Positions 1 through 11,131 of a DNA stretch of 64,000 nucleotides are shown here, piece after piece; the first letter of the stretch is position 1; each line of letters opens with the position of its first letter. Under the pieces are notes generated by a model. That model did no database searches. It saw only the letters and a program-made list of their open reading frames with translations, and was not told the origin of the DNA. The stretch comes from Phyto melanocephala (taxonomy: Eukaryota > Arthropoda > Insecta > Diptera > Rhinophoridae): the NCBI GenBank assembly GCA_941918925.1, contig OW799234.1:121451895-121515894 (forward strand), read 5' to 3'. A program made the position numbers and the translations under genes.

Positions 1-942
1 AACTTAAGTAATAAAGGCTTTGTGATGTAATGTGCGCTTGGTACTAAAAGAGGGCCACGTAAGCTTAGTCATTGTACATGTAACTAGTCTAGGCTGACAG
101 GACCACAATCTACTTTTTATTCATTTGTAGACATAATTTGAACTAGGTGGCAGCATAACCAGAAGGATATTTATTAAATTAAATCAAAGAAATCCAAATT
201 CATTTTTTAAAAATGGCGATGAAATTTGGGTAAAAAAAATCGATTTAATTGATATAGTTTTCCATTAAAACAATAAATATATCTTTGATAATAACATAGC
301 CTTTGCTTACATCACCAAGTTTTTTTTAGGTTATATCAAGTAAAATTTAGCAATAGACAGTACACTAACATGGTTTTCACATATCTTTGGCAGTTGCTGA
401 ACTTAGTGGGGAAAATAGTAAAATAAAAGTGTATTTACACAGCCAAAAATTAAAAAAATATTATTGCCCAACATTTTCCAATTAGTCGTAAAGTGTAATT
501 AAAAATTGTATTTATTTATTTAATTTATCGATATCTCACATACAAGACATAATTCTCATATTACAGCATGGAACTAAGTACAAGCATAAATAAATTGAAT
601 TTTTATATAATATTAAATACAAATAATTATGTAAAATTTTAAGGTATTTACAAAATGGAACAATATTAATTCATTAATTACAACACTTTTAAAGCAAAGA
701 ATTTATAACTAGTTAAATTGTAGAAAAAAGGCTTAAATTGACTTTATAAATTTATGTGCGTTACGAATCTATACGAATCTATATTGTATTCCATTCCAGA
801 GACTAACAGCATGAATAAAGAACTGGTATTTAGATATCTTAGTATAGTGTCTAAAAACAAGAAGTCTTTTTATATTAGTTTATGCATGAAGAGTATGATT
901 TTTACTTTTAAATATTTATCAAAGTTAATGCCATAGAAGAGG
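1..942. other. AT-rich non-coding stretch
   Basis: No gene, inverted-repeat element or recognisable repeat was found here. A 60-codon open frame at 754-936 (+) has no recognisable motif, and its composition matches the surrounding AT-rich DNA, so it is treated as chance. Confidence 0.5.
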
Positions 943-997
943 CTTAAGTAAGGGTATATACATTTGCCCAATAAAGTCTACATACAACACAAATAAC
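943..997 (+). repeat. Short fragment of a LINE reverse-transcriptase ORF
   Basis: About 40 bases here match, in inverted orientation, positions 2491-2531, which lie inside a LINE coding remnant. Translated, this piece reads YIHLPNKVYIQH, against YEHIQLPHKVYIQH in the other copy. The similarity therefore holds at protein level, apart from a stop just upstream. It is a second, much shorter scrap of the same non-LTR retrotransposon family. The match is short, so its borders are uncertain. Confidence 0.55.
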
Positions 998-1158
998 TAA
1001 ATTTTTTTTCAATAAAAAGGTTTTGTAAACTTTAGTTAAACATACTTTTTGTTTACCATCGTATCCAAATATACTATATTTAGACTTACCACTAAAGATT
1101 ATATTTTTCCAAAAATCGAATCCGTCATTTTAATGTAGTTTTGCAAATTCAAAACGTT

Positions 1159-1842
1159 TTTATACCCTTCACCTGTGGTGCACAAGCATATAGCTTTGTC
1201 ATTCCGTTTGTAATTTTTACAATTTTCATTTCCGACCCCATAAAGTATATATTTTCTGGAAGCTTATGAATAGAGGGGTCGATTAAGCCCTGACCATCTG
1301 CCCGTCTGTCCGTGTGTTGGTTGAAATCAACTTTTAGAAGCACCTATATGTTCTTCAGATCTGTATATGGTATCAATCTCTTGCAAATATCTGGGTATGG
1401 ATCACTATTAAAATTCAGCACAATCGCCCCATAACTTTCTGAGATATGAGCAAAAAACTACGACCACCTCGTTTTTTTTCACAATTACAACAACAACCTA
1501 CATACATACTGGTTAAAGTAAACGAGGCATCGAATTCCAGCTGATCCAAAAAAATTTTATTTTTTTTTATTTAATATATTATTTATATTTTATTATTTTT
1601 TAAAATTTTTTTTTTAATTTTTTTTTAATTTTTTTTTGTAATTTTTTTATTTTTTTTTTTATTTTTGATATATTTTTTAATATATTTTTTTTTGTATTTT
1701 TTTTTTATTTTTGGTATGTTTTTTACATGTATGTACGTATTTTATATGAGATGATTGAATGATTGTCATTGCATGACTGACTACACGTTGTTAAGGGTAT
1801 ATAAGATTCGGCACGGCCGAATATAGCACTGTTACTTGTTTT
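1159..1842 (+). mobile_element. mini-me/Helentron-like non-autonomous element, short form
   Basis: It starts with TATACCCTTCAC and ends with a GGGTATATAAG stretch, the hairpin TTCGGCACGGCCGAA and the tail ATAGCACTGTTACTTGTTTT. The start and the GGGTATATA near the end form inverted repeats. Inside are ATAAAGTATATA, a (GTCY)n-like run (CTGTCCGTGTG), TTGAAATCAACTTTT, and a long poly-T/A filler at about 1545-1720. A copy with the same ends lies at 25693-26440. In flies, mini-me/DINE elements carry TA and GTCY tracts, and Helentrons end in a hairpin followed by a short T-rich tail. The class is inferred from these features; no coding capacity is present. Confidence 0.7.
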
Positions 1843-1849
1843 AAATTAT

Positions 1850-2195
1850 TTTCGCTAATAAACGGTTTTTTTCTTGGAGAACCAGTAGCTGTTAAAACAT
1901 TGCGCACAGTTTCGGGATGAATACTTATCTGTATAGAAATTTCGAGGTCTTTTTCGATATTCACAGCATTTATTCTTGGATTATTTGTTAAGACTCTAAC
2001 AACATTCCGCTTATCGGTATTTATTTTCTGTTGAATTTGTAATATTATAATTTTTTATAATATTTTGAACTGTTGAGCGGCTAATTCCAACAATATTTGC
2101 AATTTTTCCATACGATTCTTATTTATTTCTCAATTGAACCACTATTTTCTAATTTCCTGCGAAATTTCTTTGCGTTTTTGTAAATTCTCCGACAT
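1850..2195 (-). pseudogene. Tc1-like transposase, N-terminal part, broken
   Basis: Read on the minus strand from the ATG at 2195, the translation begins MSENLQKRKEISQEIRK and then hits stops at codons 18 and 21 and once more before the conserved part. Further on, ending near 1855, it reads NNPRINAVNIEKDL and HPETVRNVLTATG. These are the second DNA-binding helix region of Tc1-like transposases. The catalytic DDE domain is absent: the adjoining DNA is the mini-me/Helentron-like element at 1159-1842. It is a dead fragment. Confidence 0.65.
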
Positions 2196-2466
2196 TGTAA
2201 GGATAATAAACTACAAACTCACTTCAGCTCCTAAATTATTTTGTTTTCTTTTATTACTGGCCACAAATTAAGTAAAAAACGAAATACCGTTACTTAGAGA
2301 TGTGGTTTCTTCTTACTTTAAGAGATGTGTTTTTGGTGTATGTACACTTTTTTGGGCAAGTACTTCCATTTTGGTACAATAACTGTGCACAATTATAGAT
2401 GTTTTAAGTATCATTTTTAAATTTAACTAATTTATAGGACTTAACACAAAAAAATGTGCTAAGTCT

Positions 2467-2730
2467 TCAGTAAATTTCGTTAAAATCATATTTATTGTGT
2501 TGTATGTAGACTTTATGGGGCAACTGTATATGTTCGTACCTATTCAGGTCATAGACATAACGAATTATACTATTAAAATTACTATTAAGTTTTTTTTTGC
2601 TGTTTTTTTTTGTCACAGCTTGCAAAAGTTCACAACCATTTAACAAAGTTGGTATCAAATAAGTTTTAGAAAGGAGCGTTCTAATTTTAATTGGGGTACA
2701 ATATTGAGTTTGCCACAGATTTCTAATCAT
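2467..2730 (-). pseudogene. LINE (jockey-like) reverse transcriptase, C-terminal fragment
   Basis: The 87-codon frame contains IRNLWQTQYCTPIKIRTLL, KTYLIPTLLNGCELL and NSNFNSIIRYVYDLNRYEHI. This is the post-thumb region of jockey-superfamily reverse transcriptases, where 'L(A/S)KTYLIPTLLYGCE' and 'IxRYVYG' are typical. The catalytic core is missing, so the copy is 5'-truncated or split. The ATG is not a real start. The protein resembles the C-terminal half of the LINE at 57480-58612. Confidence 0.65.
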
Positions 2731-4770
2731 AGAAAACGTTCAACCACATGCATAATTATTATTGTTTGAGCAGGGAGGGTATTGTTAAAAAATATTCCTA
2801 GATTTGCAGCAGACTCAACAATTTAAATAGTTCAACCTTACAAGCTTTAAGCTTATTTTGAAGATCATTTGAGTATAACGAAAAAAAGAAGTGGGACAAC
2901 TCGATTTACTGGCAAGATTTCTGATACAGAAGTAGTAGTAGCAACGCACTGACATCTATTAGATAAACAGGACTAATTTAGATCTAAACCAGTTGAAAAG
3001 AAACTGAAAGAGTAATTTAACTTCTGGCGCAAAATGTTATGGTCAACAGTGTCAAATGCTCTCGAATGATCTAAGAGCTCTAGATTGTTGTAGTAATAAC
3101 TTTTGCATAACTTAAAGTTACAACAAATAAAAGCTATCATTTTATTAAAAGTACTTGATACTTATTGAATTCATTTAATTTAAAAAGAATTGTTTCTACA
3201 AATTAATAGTAAAACTTCATAATTGTAAATCCTCTTTGCAGATTGTTATCGTTTTGAAAAGCATCAGATTAAAAAATAAATAAAACAAAAGAAAAGAAAA
3301 AAATAATATAATATTATGCATTCATATGTATAAATAAGCAGTGAAATAAAAAAAAAAAACGTTAAGACAAATGCAAACAAAAATGAAACAAATATGAACA
3401 CACTCGTAAAAACAACAATTTTTATTTAACCAAAATATTACTGCAGATCCTGAGGTCAGCAGTTGTAATCCTAAAGCAAAACGGAAAAATAAATTCTTTT
3501 TTTCATGCTACAAACAAAATAACATACAGCCAGCTTTTTCGTTACCAAGTAGGATATAAAATTTAACAAAAAAAGATTTAAAAAAAAATTACAACTTTCC
3601 CCAAACAAAAATTTTATAAAAGATATTTAAGAGACTTTTAAATTAAATTTTATTTCATTTAACTTTAGTTATTTATTCTATGAAATCTGGCAAGCAAAGC
3701 TTTATAAATTAAAGAAATAATAAATTTAAATTATTTATAAATACATGATGCATACATATTTATAAGAATTTATTCTATTGTCACAAAACTTGTCACTTCC
3801 GGTATTTTTTTGTTTTTTTGTTGTTGTGTATTTCTGTATTTTTTTAAAATTATTTTTCTATTTATTTTCTTGTTATTTGTATCGTTTGTAAAATTGTTTT
3901 AGTTGTTTTGTCGGTTTGAATATTGTGCAAGTAAAATTTGCACTAAAATATTTTCCGTATAATTTTAGGAAAATACAAATAAATTTCTTTAGACTCACAA
4001 ACACATACCCATAAGCATGCACATATACATACATATGTATGGTAAATAGGAGTCTGATGTACTTATGTTCTTGCATAAAATATTGTTTTAAATGTATGTG
4101 TGTTGAATGTTTTTTTTTTTTGGTAGTATTACTGTGTTCATGATGTGATACATGAAAAAGGTTGTGTTGTTGTGAGACTACCACGACATGTCAACACTTT
4201 TTTGCACAATGCAACCAACTGGCAAAACATATTTTGCCGTCAGAATTTTTATTTGTTTGTAATTTGAATTTAAATTTAAGAAATTGTTAGGATTATTGAT
4301 AAACTCTTTTTTATTATTTTTTTAAATTTTCAATATTTCTGTTAAAATTGGTAGTGTCTGGTCCCCTTAAACAAGTTTATTTAAATATTCTTTCGATTTA
4401 TTCAATTTGTTTCTTCCTTTGAGTAATTTCTGCTTTAATTTCGTTCACTCTTATTTTACTCGCATTGTTGTGCTTGAACGATGAATTGTCCGATTGTTTA
4501 GTATCCATGCATCTACGAGTCGGTTCACTCCATTCGTACATGTTCACTCAAATGTATCGTTTATTCTTAGAGTACAGTATTAAGGTATGCATTATGTTCC
4601 AATAAAACTTGTATACAAATTTGTTTAAAAATTATTTACCACATTAGTACATGACATATTAAGCAATGCAAGAAACAACACAGCATCTAACCCAACGTAT
4701 TAACTTGTGAATTATAAAAGTTCGACATACAAGGTTTATCGAAATATAGACAAAATATATTAAAAAGTTA
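2731..4770. other. AT-rich non-coding stretch
   Basis: No gene or complete element was found. A 103-codon minus-strand frame at 3873-4184 is rich in Lys, Tyr, His and Phe and has no motif, so it is probably chance. The sequence GTTCACTC or close variants recurs at about 4443, 4523 and 4544. Confidence 0.45.
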
Positions 4771-4777
4771 ACATAAA

Positions 4778-5450
4778 GGGTGTTCCAACCAAAATTCACG
4801 ACGTTTATTGAAAATGCAGCAAAATATTTTGTATCTTAATATTTTTGTTTTTGTGATAGAGGGATCTATGGCAATTATGGGTGAAATAAATGTGCTCTTT
4901 TTACAAGCCGATTGAGTGATTGTCTTGGACGATTTATGTGTATTTTGTTATTGTAACAAAAACAAATTACACATAAAACGTCTAAGACAATCACTCAATC
5001 GGCTTGTAAAAACAGCACAACAATGTCAGCCAATTGTTCGTCACGGTTTCGGTGGCACACTTGCATACGATAGTTCATATATTCAATGACGTTGAGACAG
5101 AGTTGAGGTCCAGTGTCGTTAGTATATCAAATTATTTCATCCTTAAGCTCTTGAAATGTTTTTTGAATTATTGAGCTATTATTTTGTTGGCTGTTCGGCA
5201 ACTGTCACCATCCTATTAGAACTATATATTGTCCTGGTCAACATCTTGCCTCAAGAAGTCCGTTATCATCTCGCAATAGAAAATACCACTGATTGACCAA
5301 CTACATCTTTTTAAGCACGCACGCTGACAGCCCATAAACCAAACCAAAGAGTTTTTATCTTGTTGTGGAAGCATCAGCTTTTCAACAATCATTCGTGGAT
5401 TCTCTTTTGCCCAAACGCGGCAATTCAGCTGTAAACAAATTCACTAATAC
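4778..5450 (-). pseudogene. mariner-type transposase remnant
   Basis: On the minus strand, around 5445-5380, the reading includes NCRVWAKENPRMIVEK, a hallmark of mariner transposases just before the second catalytic region. A degraded DNI-F--DG-SCRTAN segment follows, and then a C-terminal RMQVCHRN-D-QLADIV near 5019-5075. Stops and frame changes run throughout. The left edge, GGGTGTTCCAACC at about 4779, resembles a mariner inverted-repeat end. No partner end was found to the right, so the 5' part is lost. A hairpin element sits near the 3' end of the remnant. Confidence 0.65.
4891..5019. repeat. 129-bp foldback hairpin element
   Basis: Two arms of about 55 bases (4891-4945 and 4964-5019) are inverted copies with only a few mismatches. 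They are separated by an 18-base spacer that is itself partly palindromic (GTTATTGTAAC). The arms start TGTGCT(C/G)TTTTTACAAGCC. The hairpin lies at the 3' edge of mariner transposase debris, so it is either an inserted foldback/MITE or an inverted duplication of the mariner end. Confidence 0.75.
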
Positions 5451-5559
5451 CGTAGACAGACGACAGCGTTAATATGCATTAGAATCTCACTAATGCAAAT
5501 TAGAATTTTGCTGTGACAGACGGCAGTTTTTGCATTTAGTACAGCTGTTACAACTGTTT

Positions 5560-6259
5560 GTTTTATTAAAAAAAAAATTAATTTTTCGATTCACTGTTGT
5601 CTAAAATATCCAGACAAATAAGAATACATCGTACGTGACATAAAACAGAAGTGATTTTGAGGAATATATGGAAATATGAAAAAATCTGCGAATCTTGGAA
5701 GGTATTTCTTTTTATTTTCAATTTCTTACACTTAACTAAATGTCTTTCTTTTAAAATCCATCATACTTAATTGAAAATAATCTTTAAATGATTTTATAAT
5801 AATTTCAATTTAATATCGTTCGTGACATATTGTACGTGACAGATTTTTCTCTAATAGTATTCTTAGGTAATAAAATTTATATTGTGTTAAAAAAAAAAGT
5901 TAAATTTTAAATAAGGTGACAAGTAATGTTTTTGCACTACGTACGTGACATCAAAATAATATCCAAAAAAAATACCGCTAATTGGACTCTATATTTTCTT
6001 TTTTCTAATGGATCTTGTTATTTGTTGTTGTCACCTTTTTTTGAAAGCATATTTACAATTACAATTTATTTTTTCAATTTAGTCGCTAAAAAAAAATTCT
6101 TAAAATTCTTTAAAATAAGTCTAAAAGATAATTAGATTAAATTCTTATTATTGCTCTTAAAATAAATTAATAAGCTCTTAATACCTGTGCATAGTAAAAT
6201 TAGAGAGTTTTTTTTTATTTTCACAGTCGTGGTTGACATATTCATGGAAATACCCATAT
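5560..6259 (+). mobile_element. CGTACGTGACA-motif element, copy 1 (5'-truncated)
   Basis: This copy matches 59060-59952 over most of its length. It ends in ATGGAAATACCCATAT (6244-6259), the right inverted repeat of the full copy. The 12-base motif TCGTACGTGACA or a close variant occurs at about 5629, 5816, 5829 and 5939, with a diverged GTCGTGGTTGACA at about 6227, all in one orientation. A 69-codon frame at 5926-6135 has no known domain. The left terminal repeat is missing. Confidence 0.75.
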
Positions 6260-6489
6260 GATAGTTTTACTCAGAAATAATTTTCAACACCACGGCTTAT
6301 AATTTGATGTCTTTCAAAGTGTCTATAAATTATTTAGGAGCTTGATAAATTTTACATTAAAAAAAAAAGTTTATATTTTTCCAAATAACTTTTGTCTATA
6401 ACTTTACCGATTAGTAAAAATTTTTTCATGAATATCTTTGGTATATCATAAACATAAATACTCACAAACATGTCTATGAATTAATCTAG

Positions 6490-6770
6490 GACTGAAAATT
6501 TTTTTGTGGTAAAAACAGAGGCAGTGTTTATTCACTCATATCTCAGTTATAAGGCGATTGTACTGATTTTCAATACAAATTTGCTACTAAGATTTCTGAT
6601 AATTTGATACCACACACGGGTTTTAACATAAATATTGACAGAAGGACACTGCGCATTCGACACCCCTATTTATAAGGATTCCAACAATATATACTTTATG
6701 TAGAAATTTCACACGGAAATGGCATAAACAACATTACACTCTCTGTGTGGAGCGTAAGAACAACCTTAAT
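6490..6770 (-). repeat. Degenerate mini-me/Helentron-like 5' half
   Basis: Read on the minus strand it follows the 5' half of the family seen at 52740-53830. It has ACTCTCTGTGTGGA near 6745, then TACTTTATG, a GACAC-CCCTATT segment and CATATCTCAGTTATAAGG. Many substitutions make it an old copy, and both ends are blurred. Confidence 0.5.
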
Positions 6771-7848
6771 TTAAATATGTCCAATATAACCTACACTTTC
6801 GCTGGGATATTTTCAAATACAAAAAAATAGCTTTTAGTTGAGTTATCACATTTGTATTTGCCTTAAAACATATTTTTGCATCATACAAATGAAAGTGCAT
6901 AAAGATATACTAAATATTCTTCATATGTGTGTACGTATGGCCGCACTCACACTCAGTGCTTCGTTCATTCATTCATTCATTTTCCAAAAGTCAACTTAAA
7001 ACTACTTTACATTCTTAGATTTTGAAATGAAAATGGAGTTAAAAAAAAAACAATAGAAAGGACAAAAAGTCAAAAACAATAGCAACAACTTAAACAACAT
7101 ACTCGTATCTATATACTCAGTGTCATAATGAATTCTATGCAATTTTTTTCTATTGTTTCTTGTTGAACTTCTGTCCAAGTTCCGGTTTATATTGCAGACA
7201 GGTTCGGTCATCTGTAGCAATTTGTTAAAATATTTATGAAACAAAATGAATTAAGTTTTTCTCGCTCACATTTTATCCTCATTTTAATACTCTTCTCTAC
7301 TGACATCTGGTATGTTCTCAATGTATGTACGTTGAAATGCTGTTGCAATTGAATTGTATTTTTTGTATTTCTACTTGTCAACTTAAAGTGTTACTTTCAT
7401 TTTTTTTGCCTTTCAATGAAAAATGTTTTAGTTTTGTTTTTCTCTTCTAGTTTTCTTTTCCTCTTTTTCTTTATCGTCTTCATTTACCAAAAAGGGGTAA
7501 AAAATAAACTTAAGTCACTTATAAAATTTTCAGAAATTTGTTAATGTGTTTATGGTCTTCATAAATGAGAAACTGAAAATGAATTAAATCAACCTAAATG
7601 AAATGCTCCGTTGATGTCGTCTTTCCAAATTTGTTGGCCATTCAAACTATAATGATTATTTTAGTTTTTGGAACAGTTTACTTTGCTTTATTCAATATTT
7701 AACTTTCAGAACAATAGTATTGCTAGAGTAAAAAAAAAATTGGGGCAATATTTCTATAGAAGAAAATTAATGTTACGAGATGAATTTTAAGTTAAACAAA
7801 TTTTTGAGAAGGAAATTTTTGTTTAATATTTTGGGGTAAATTTATTTA
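6771..7848. other. AT-rich non-coding stretch
   Basis: No gene or defined element. A short (ATTC)n run lies near 6965-6980. The minus-strand frame at 7002-7244 has no recognisable motif. Confidence 0.4.
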
Positions 7849-7907
7849 AAACAAGTAAGACCACTATATTCGGCCGTTTTCAATGTGATAATACACTTTA
7901 CCGCCAT
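7849..7907 (-). repeat. 3' end of a mini-me/Helentron-like element
   Basis: The sequence AAAACAAGTAAGACCACTATATTCGGCCG is split here between the reversed tail (AAAACAAGTAAG) and half of the hairpin (TATTCGGCCG). It is the reversed 3' terminus of the TTCGGC-hairpin family. It is cut on its right side by the hAT-like insertion that begins at 7916. Confidence 0.5.
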
Positions 7908-7915
7908 GTACATAG

Positions 7916-8915
7916 TGATCGACTCGGTTTTACAACCGGTGGAAAACCCGGTTTTTTCCTCTTTCAGCTGGCGTTTTTTTCTAAATGTTGATTTTTCGAA
8001 TGACGAATACACCGGTTTTTTTATTCGAAAAAGCCGGTTTTTATTTTTTTAAGTTTATTTAGAACGCGAAAAGTTTCCAAAAATTATAAAATTAAAACAA
8101 TTAAATATTATTCCATAATATTGTAAGAAATGTATTTGTTGTTTAAAAAACAAATGTAAAATAAAAAAAATAATAGAGCTTAAATAGTATTTTTTATGGG
8201 ATATAAAACTAACGTTAAAATTTAAAAGTTAAAGGTAATTGAAGCATAAATATAGCTGATCGATCACTTTAAGGTAAAAAGTGTTGTTACAATAAAGAAA
8301 AACCAATAATATCTCTTTCAAAATCCTAATTGTAATTAATGGTTTTGAGTGTCTGTAAACTTAAATTTCAATTAAACCATCGAATAAACTAGTTTATGCG
8401 TATATTTGTATGTCTGTCAGGGGTATAAGAAAGAATTTTTAAAAATAAATTTTAAGGATTTTCTCCCTAGCCTTTGAAATGTATTTCAAATTACAGAAAT
8501 CATTTTAAACAAAATACGTAAGTGCATATTAGTTTAAAAGATCTATTTAACATTTAAAAAATGTACACAAGGAGATACAAAAATTTATTACAGCCTTATA
8601 AAAAGTCTTATTTATTTATGTATTAATTTATTGTATTTATTTATTTTACTTGCAAAGCGTACCTTTTGTCCTTAAATTCAACTCATGTCAGTTATTGTAT
8701 ATAAACTGTAAAAATTTCATATTTAGATATAATTATTATATAAAATTTTTTTTCAATATTTTTTAATTTTTTCTTTAAATATTATATTTTATATATTCGA
8801 ACCGGTTAACCGGTTTTTTCTCAATATTCAAAATAACAACTGGTTTTTTTTAAATTCTAAATTTCAAACTATTGGAAACCGGTTTCTTAAAAAAGTTCAA
8901 TAATCGATCACCCTA
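7916..8915 (+). mobile_element. hAT-like non-autonomous element, copy 1
   Basis: A 1000-bp element flanked by perfect 8-bp target duplications GTACATAG (7908-7915 and 8916-8923). The right end is CGATCACCCTA; the left end starts TGATCGACTCGG and has lost its first five bases relative to copy 2. Several ACCGGTT/AACCGGTT blocks crowd both ends (about 7930-8040 and 8800-8885). There is no transposase frame. An 8-bp duplication with TAGGG-type termini fits the hAT superfamily. Copy 2 (11937-16503) lies inverted. Confidence 0.85.
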
Positions 8916-8978
8916 GTACATAGGTAAAAGAACAGCATCGTAGCTTAGTCTAGATTTTAAACATCATGTAATATGCCA

Positions 8979-9237
8979 TATCGATGCCTTACTTCCTCAA
9001 CCTCGTATCTTAAAAAATACGGTTTTGACTTTTTCATATCAAACGATTGTTTTATGCTTTAACTAAAAAAGATTAGCATATTATTACTACTAATATACAT
9101 AAATACAATCAATTCCTTAATAATTGCATTTAAACTTTTAACCAGACACCGAAGTATAAAAAGATGAACCGTTTTTTTTTCTCTCCTGAAAAATTTTATT
9201 TTTTAAGATACGAGGTTGAGGAAGTAAGGCATCGATA
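8979..9237. mobile_element. 259-bp MITE with 41-bp terminal inverted repeats
   Basis: The left repeat (8979-9019) starts TATCGATGCCTTACTTCCTC. The right repeat (9197-9237) is its essentially perfect inverted copy. The inner 177 bp is AT-rich and non-coding. The outermost TA at both ends suggests a TA target duplication, as in Tc1/mariner-derived MITEs. The near-perfect repeats suggest recent activity. Confidence 0.85.
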
Positions 9238-9238
9238 T

Positions 9239-10075
9239 TCTTAATTATTTCCCACGCAATATTTGATTTCAAAATTTTTCATATTTTCTGTATTCTACTA
9301 GTCAAGACCTTATATTTGATATGTCTATTGTTGGGGTTAAAAAAATTTTTCCGCCATTTTATTCAACACGCCATCTTGGATTTTAATTTTTTTTGACAGT
9401 TTACTATATTGTAGTGGTCAAGAAATTTAAATTGATACTGCTATTGTGGGGTTTAAAGGGGACAAAGCCGTAACTACTTTATTGACTCATATATTTGCCA
9501 TTTTATCTTAAAAAAAAAAACAATCATCTGTTTTTATCGCTACCTAACTGGTGGCTAAAGCAGAACAAAAATATTGATATAAATGAAAGATAATAACAAA
9601 CAAAAGTAAAAATATATATACTTTTTTTTTAAATTTTTGCCTATAACTTTGCCGATTAGTGACCAATTTATCCATACCTTTTCATGAATACCAAAAAATA
9701 AATAAGAACAACCTTGTCTTTAAATTATTCAGGGGCGGGAATATCCTAATAGTTATCGTTAAAATAAACGAAAAAACAGAGTCAGTCGTGTTTGTTTGCT
9801 CATATAAGGCAATTATGCTGATTTCCAATAACAATCTGCTGCCAAAAATTTCTGATATTGTAATATCTTACCCGGGTCTTTCCGATGTCTGTAGGCTTCA
9901 AAAAGTTGATTTCAACCTACATACAACATACGGATAATGCTTAATTGACTCCCTTATTGATAAGCTTTCAGAAAATATATAGCTTCTGGCGTCAAAATTA
10001 GTATTTTGTAGAAAATTCACATGGAATGTCAAACCCTGCTCACTCTGGAGGGTATACAAATTTCATTAAACCAAA
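9239..10075 (-). mobile_element. mini-me/Helentron-like element, 3'-truncated copy
   Basis: On the minus strand it begins at about 10070 with the ACCCTCCAGAGTGAGC end. Next come a (TA/GTCY-poor) core with TTGAAATCAACTTTTTGAAG near 9920-9900 and a 'TTTGCCTATAACTTTGCCG' block near 9637-9660. It finishes with the block containing GCCATCTTGGAT (about 9370) and TTTACTATATTG. The same order of blocks occurs at 30235-30760, 45305-46345 and 52740-53830, so they are parts of one element. The hairpin 3' end is not present. The 92-codon frame at 9659-9937 is a by-product of the repeat. Confidence 0.6.
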
Positions 10076-11131
10076 AATGCTATTTTAAGCCTAAGTCTTG
10101 TTATTTAAAACAGCGTTGTCAATTAAAGAAGATGAAAATTGTAACAGGCTTATCGGAGTACCTTTTTTAGCGGCCTACTTAGTACATATGTATCTATTTA
10201 GTACCTTTGTAAATCTATAACTTCAGACAATTTACCAATTTTTTTTTTTTTATTTTAATAAAAAGTTTTTAACTTGTCTTATGCATATGCTTTTTACGTT
10301 GATATTTGTATAAACTAATTATACTAATTAATGTCTTTAGTTATCCAAAAAAAAAACATTTCTTTTAAATTCCTATTTTTAATAACTGTGACAGAGAGAA
10401 TAATTTATTTTTGAAAATAACCAACAAATTCTTTTCTACAACACACACATGCAAAACAAAGAACAAAAAACTAAAATATGTCAGTAAGCAATTAAGTTTT
10501 AACATTTTGTGGTAAAATGTAAAGGTTCATACTTATTTTAATATTTAACAACAAGTCACTTATGAGTTTACTCTAAATTAAATGGTATAAACATACGTAC
10601 ACACATACATAAGTACGTAAAAACAAAGACATATTTCGTATAAAAATAAAATACAATTGTAACATACAATTATTTCCGAAAACGGAGACTTTAATAGAAA
10701 ACAAAATACAAAGATTTTATCCTTAATCATATTAATTGAGCGCAAATATTTCCCCCCTTAACACATCATATCAAATCACCAGAAATAAAGTAAAAATTAG
10801 TTACAGCAACATACACTGTCATCCTTGTTGTAGTTTTGTAGGTGTAAGAAAGCCCTCAAGTAAGTATTTATTTTTTATGTCAACAACACAGAAAAACAGA
10901 AGTGTAAACAAAAAAAAATATATGATGATAATCGTTAATAAAAGCCAATGAGAGGCATTATAATGCTGATAAAACAGAAAAAAAAAAATTAGTAAAGAGA
11001 AATAATCATAAAATGCCCCTGGGGAATGCGTAAAAAAGGACACACGTCAAGAAATAAAAAAAAAACAGTAAAAAATAAATCGTGAAGAAGAAAAGAAGGT
11101 GTAACAAAGGAAATAAGAGGAACAACAATGT
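10076..11131. other. AT-rich non-coding stretch
   Basis: No gene, paired inverted repeat or recognised repeat was found. Two overlapping frames of about 70 codons on opposite strands (10736-11043) have no motif and are probably chance. Confidence 0.45.

Noticed and set aside
3873..4184. 103-codon minus-strand frame
   Set aside because: Low-complexity Lys/His/Tyr/Phe composition typical of AT-rich DNA, with no motif, splice site or neighbour to support a gene.
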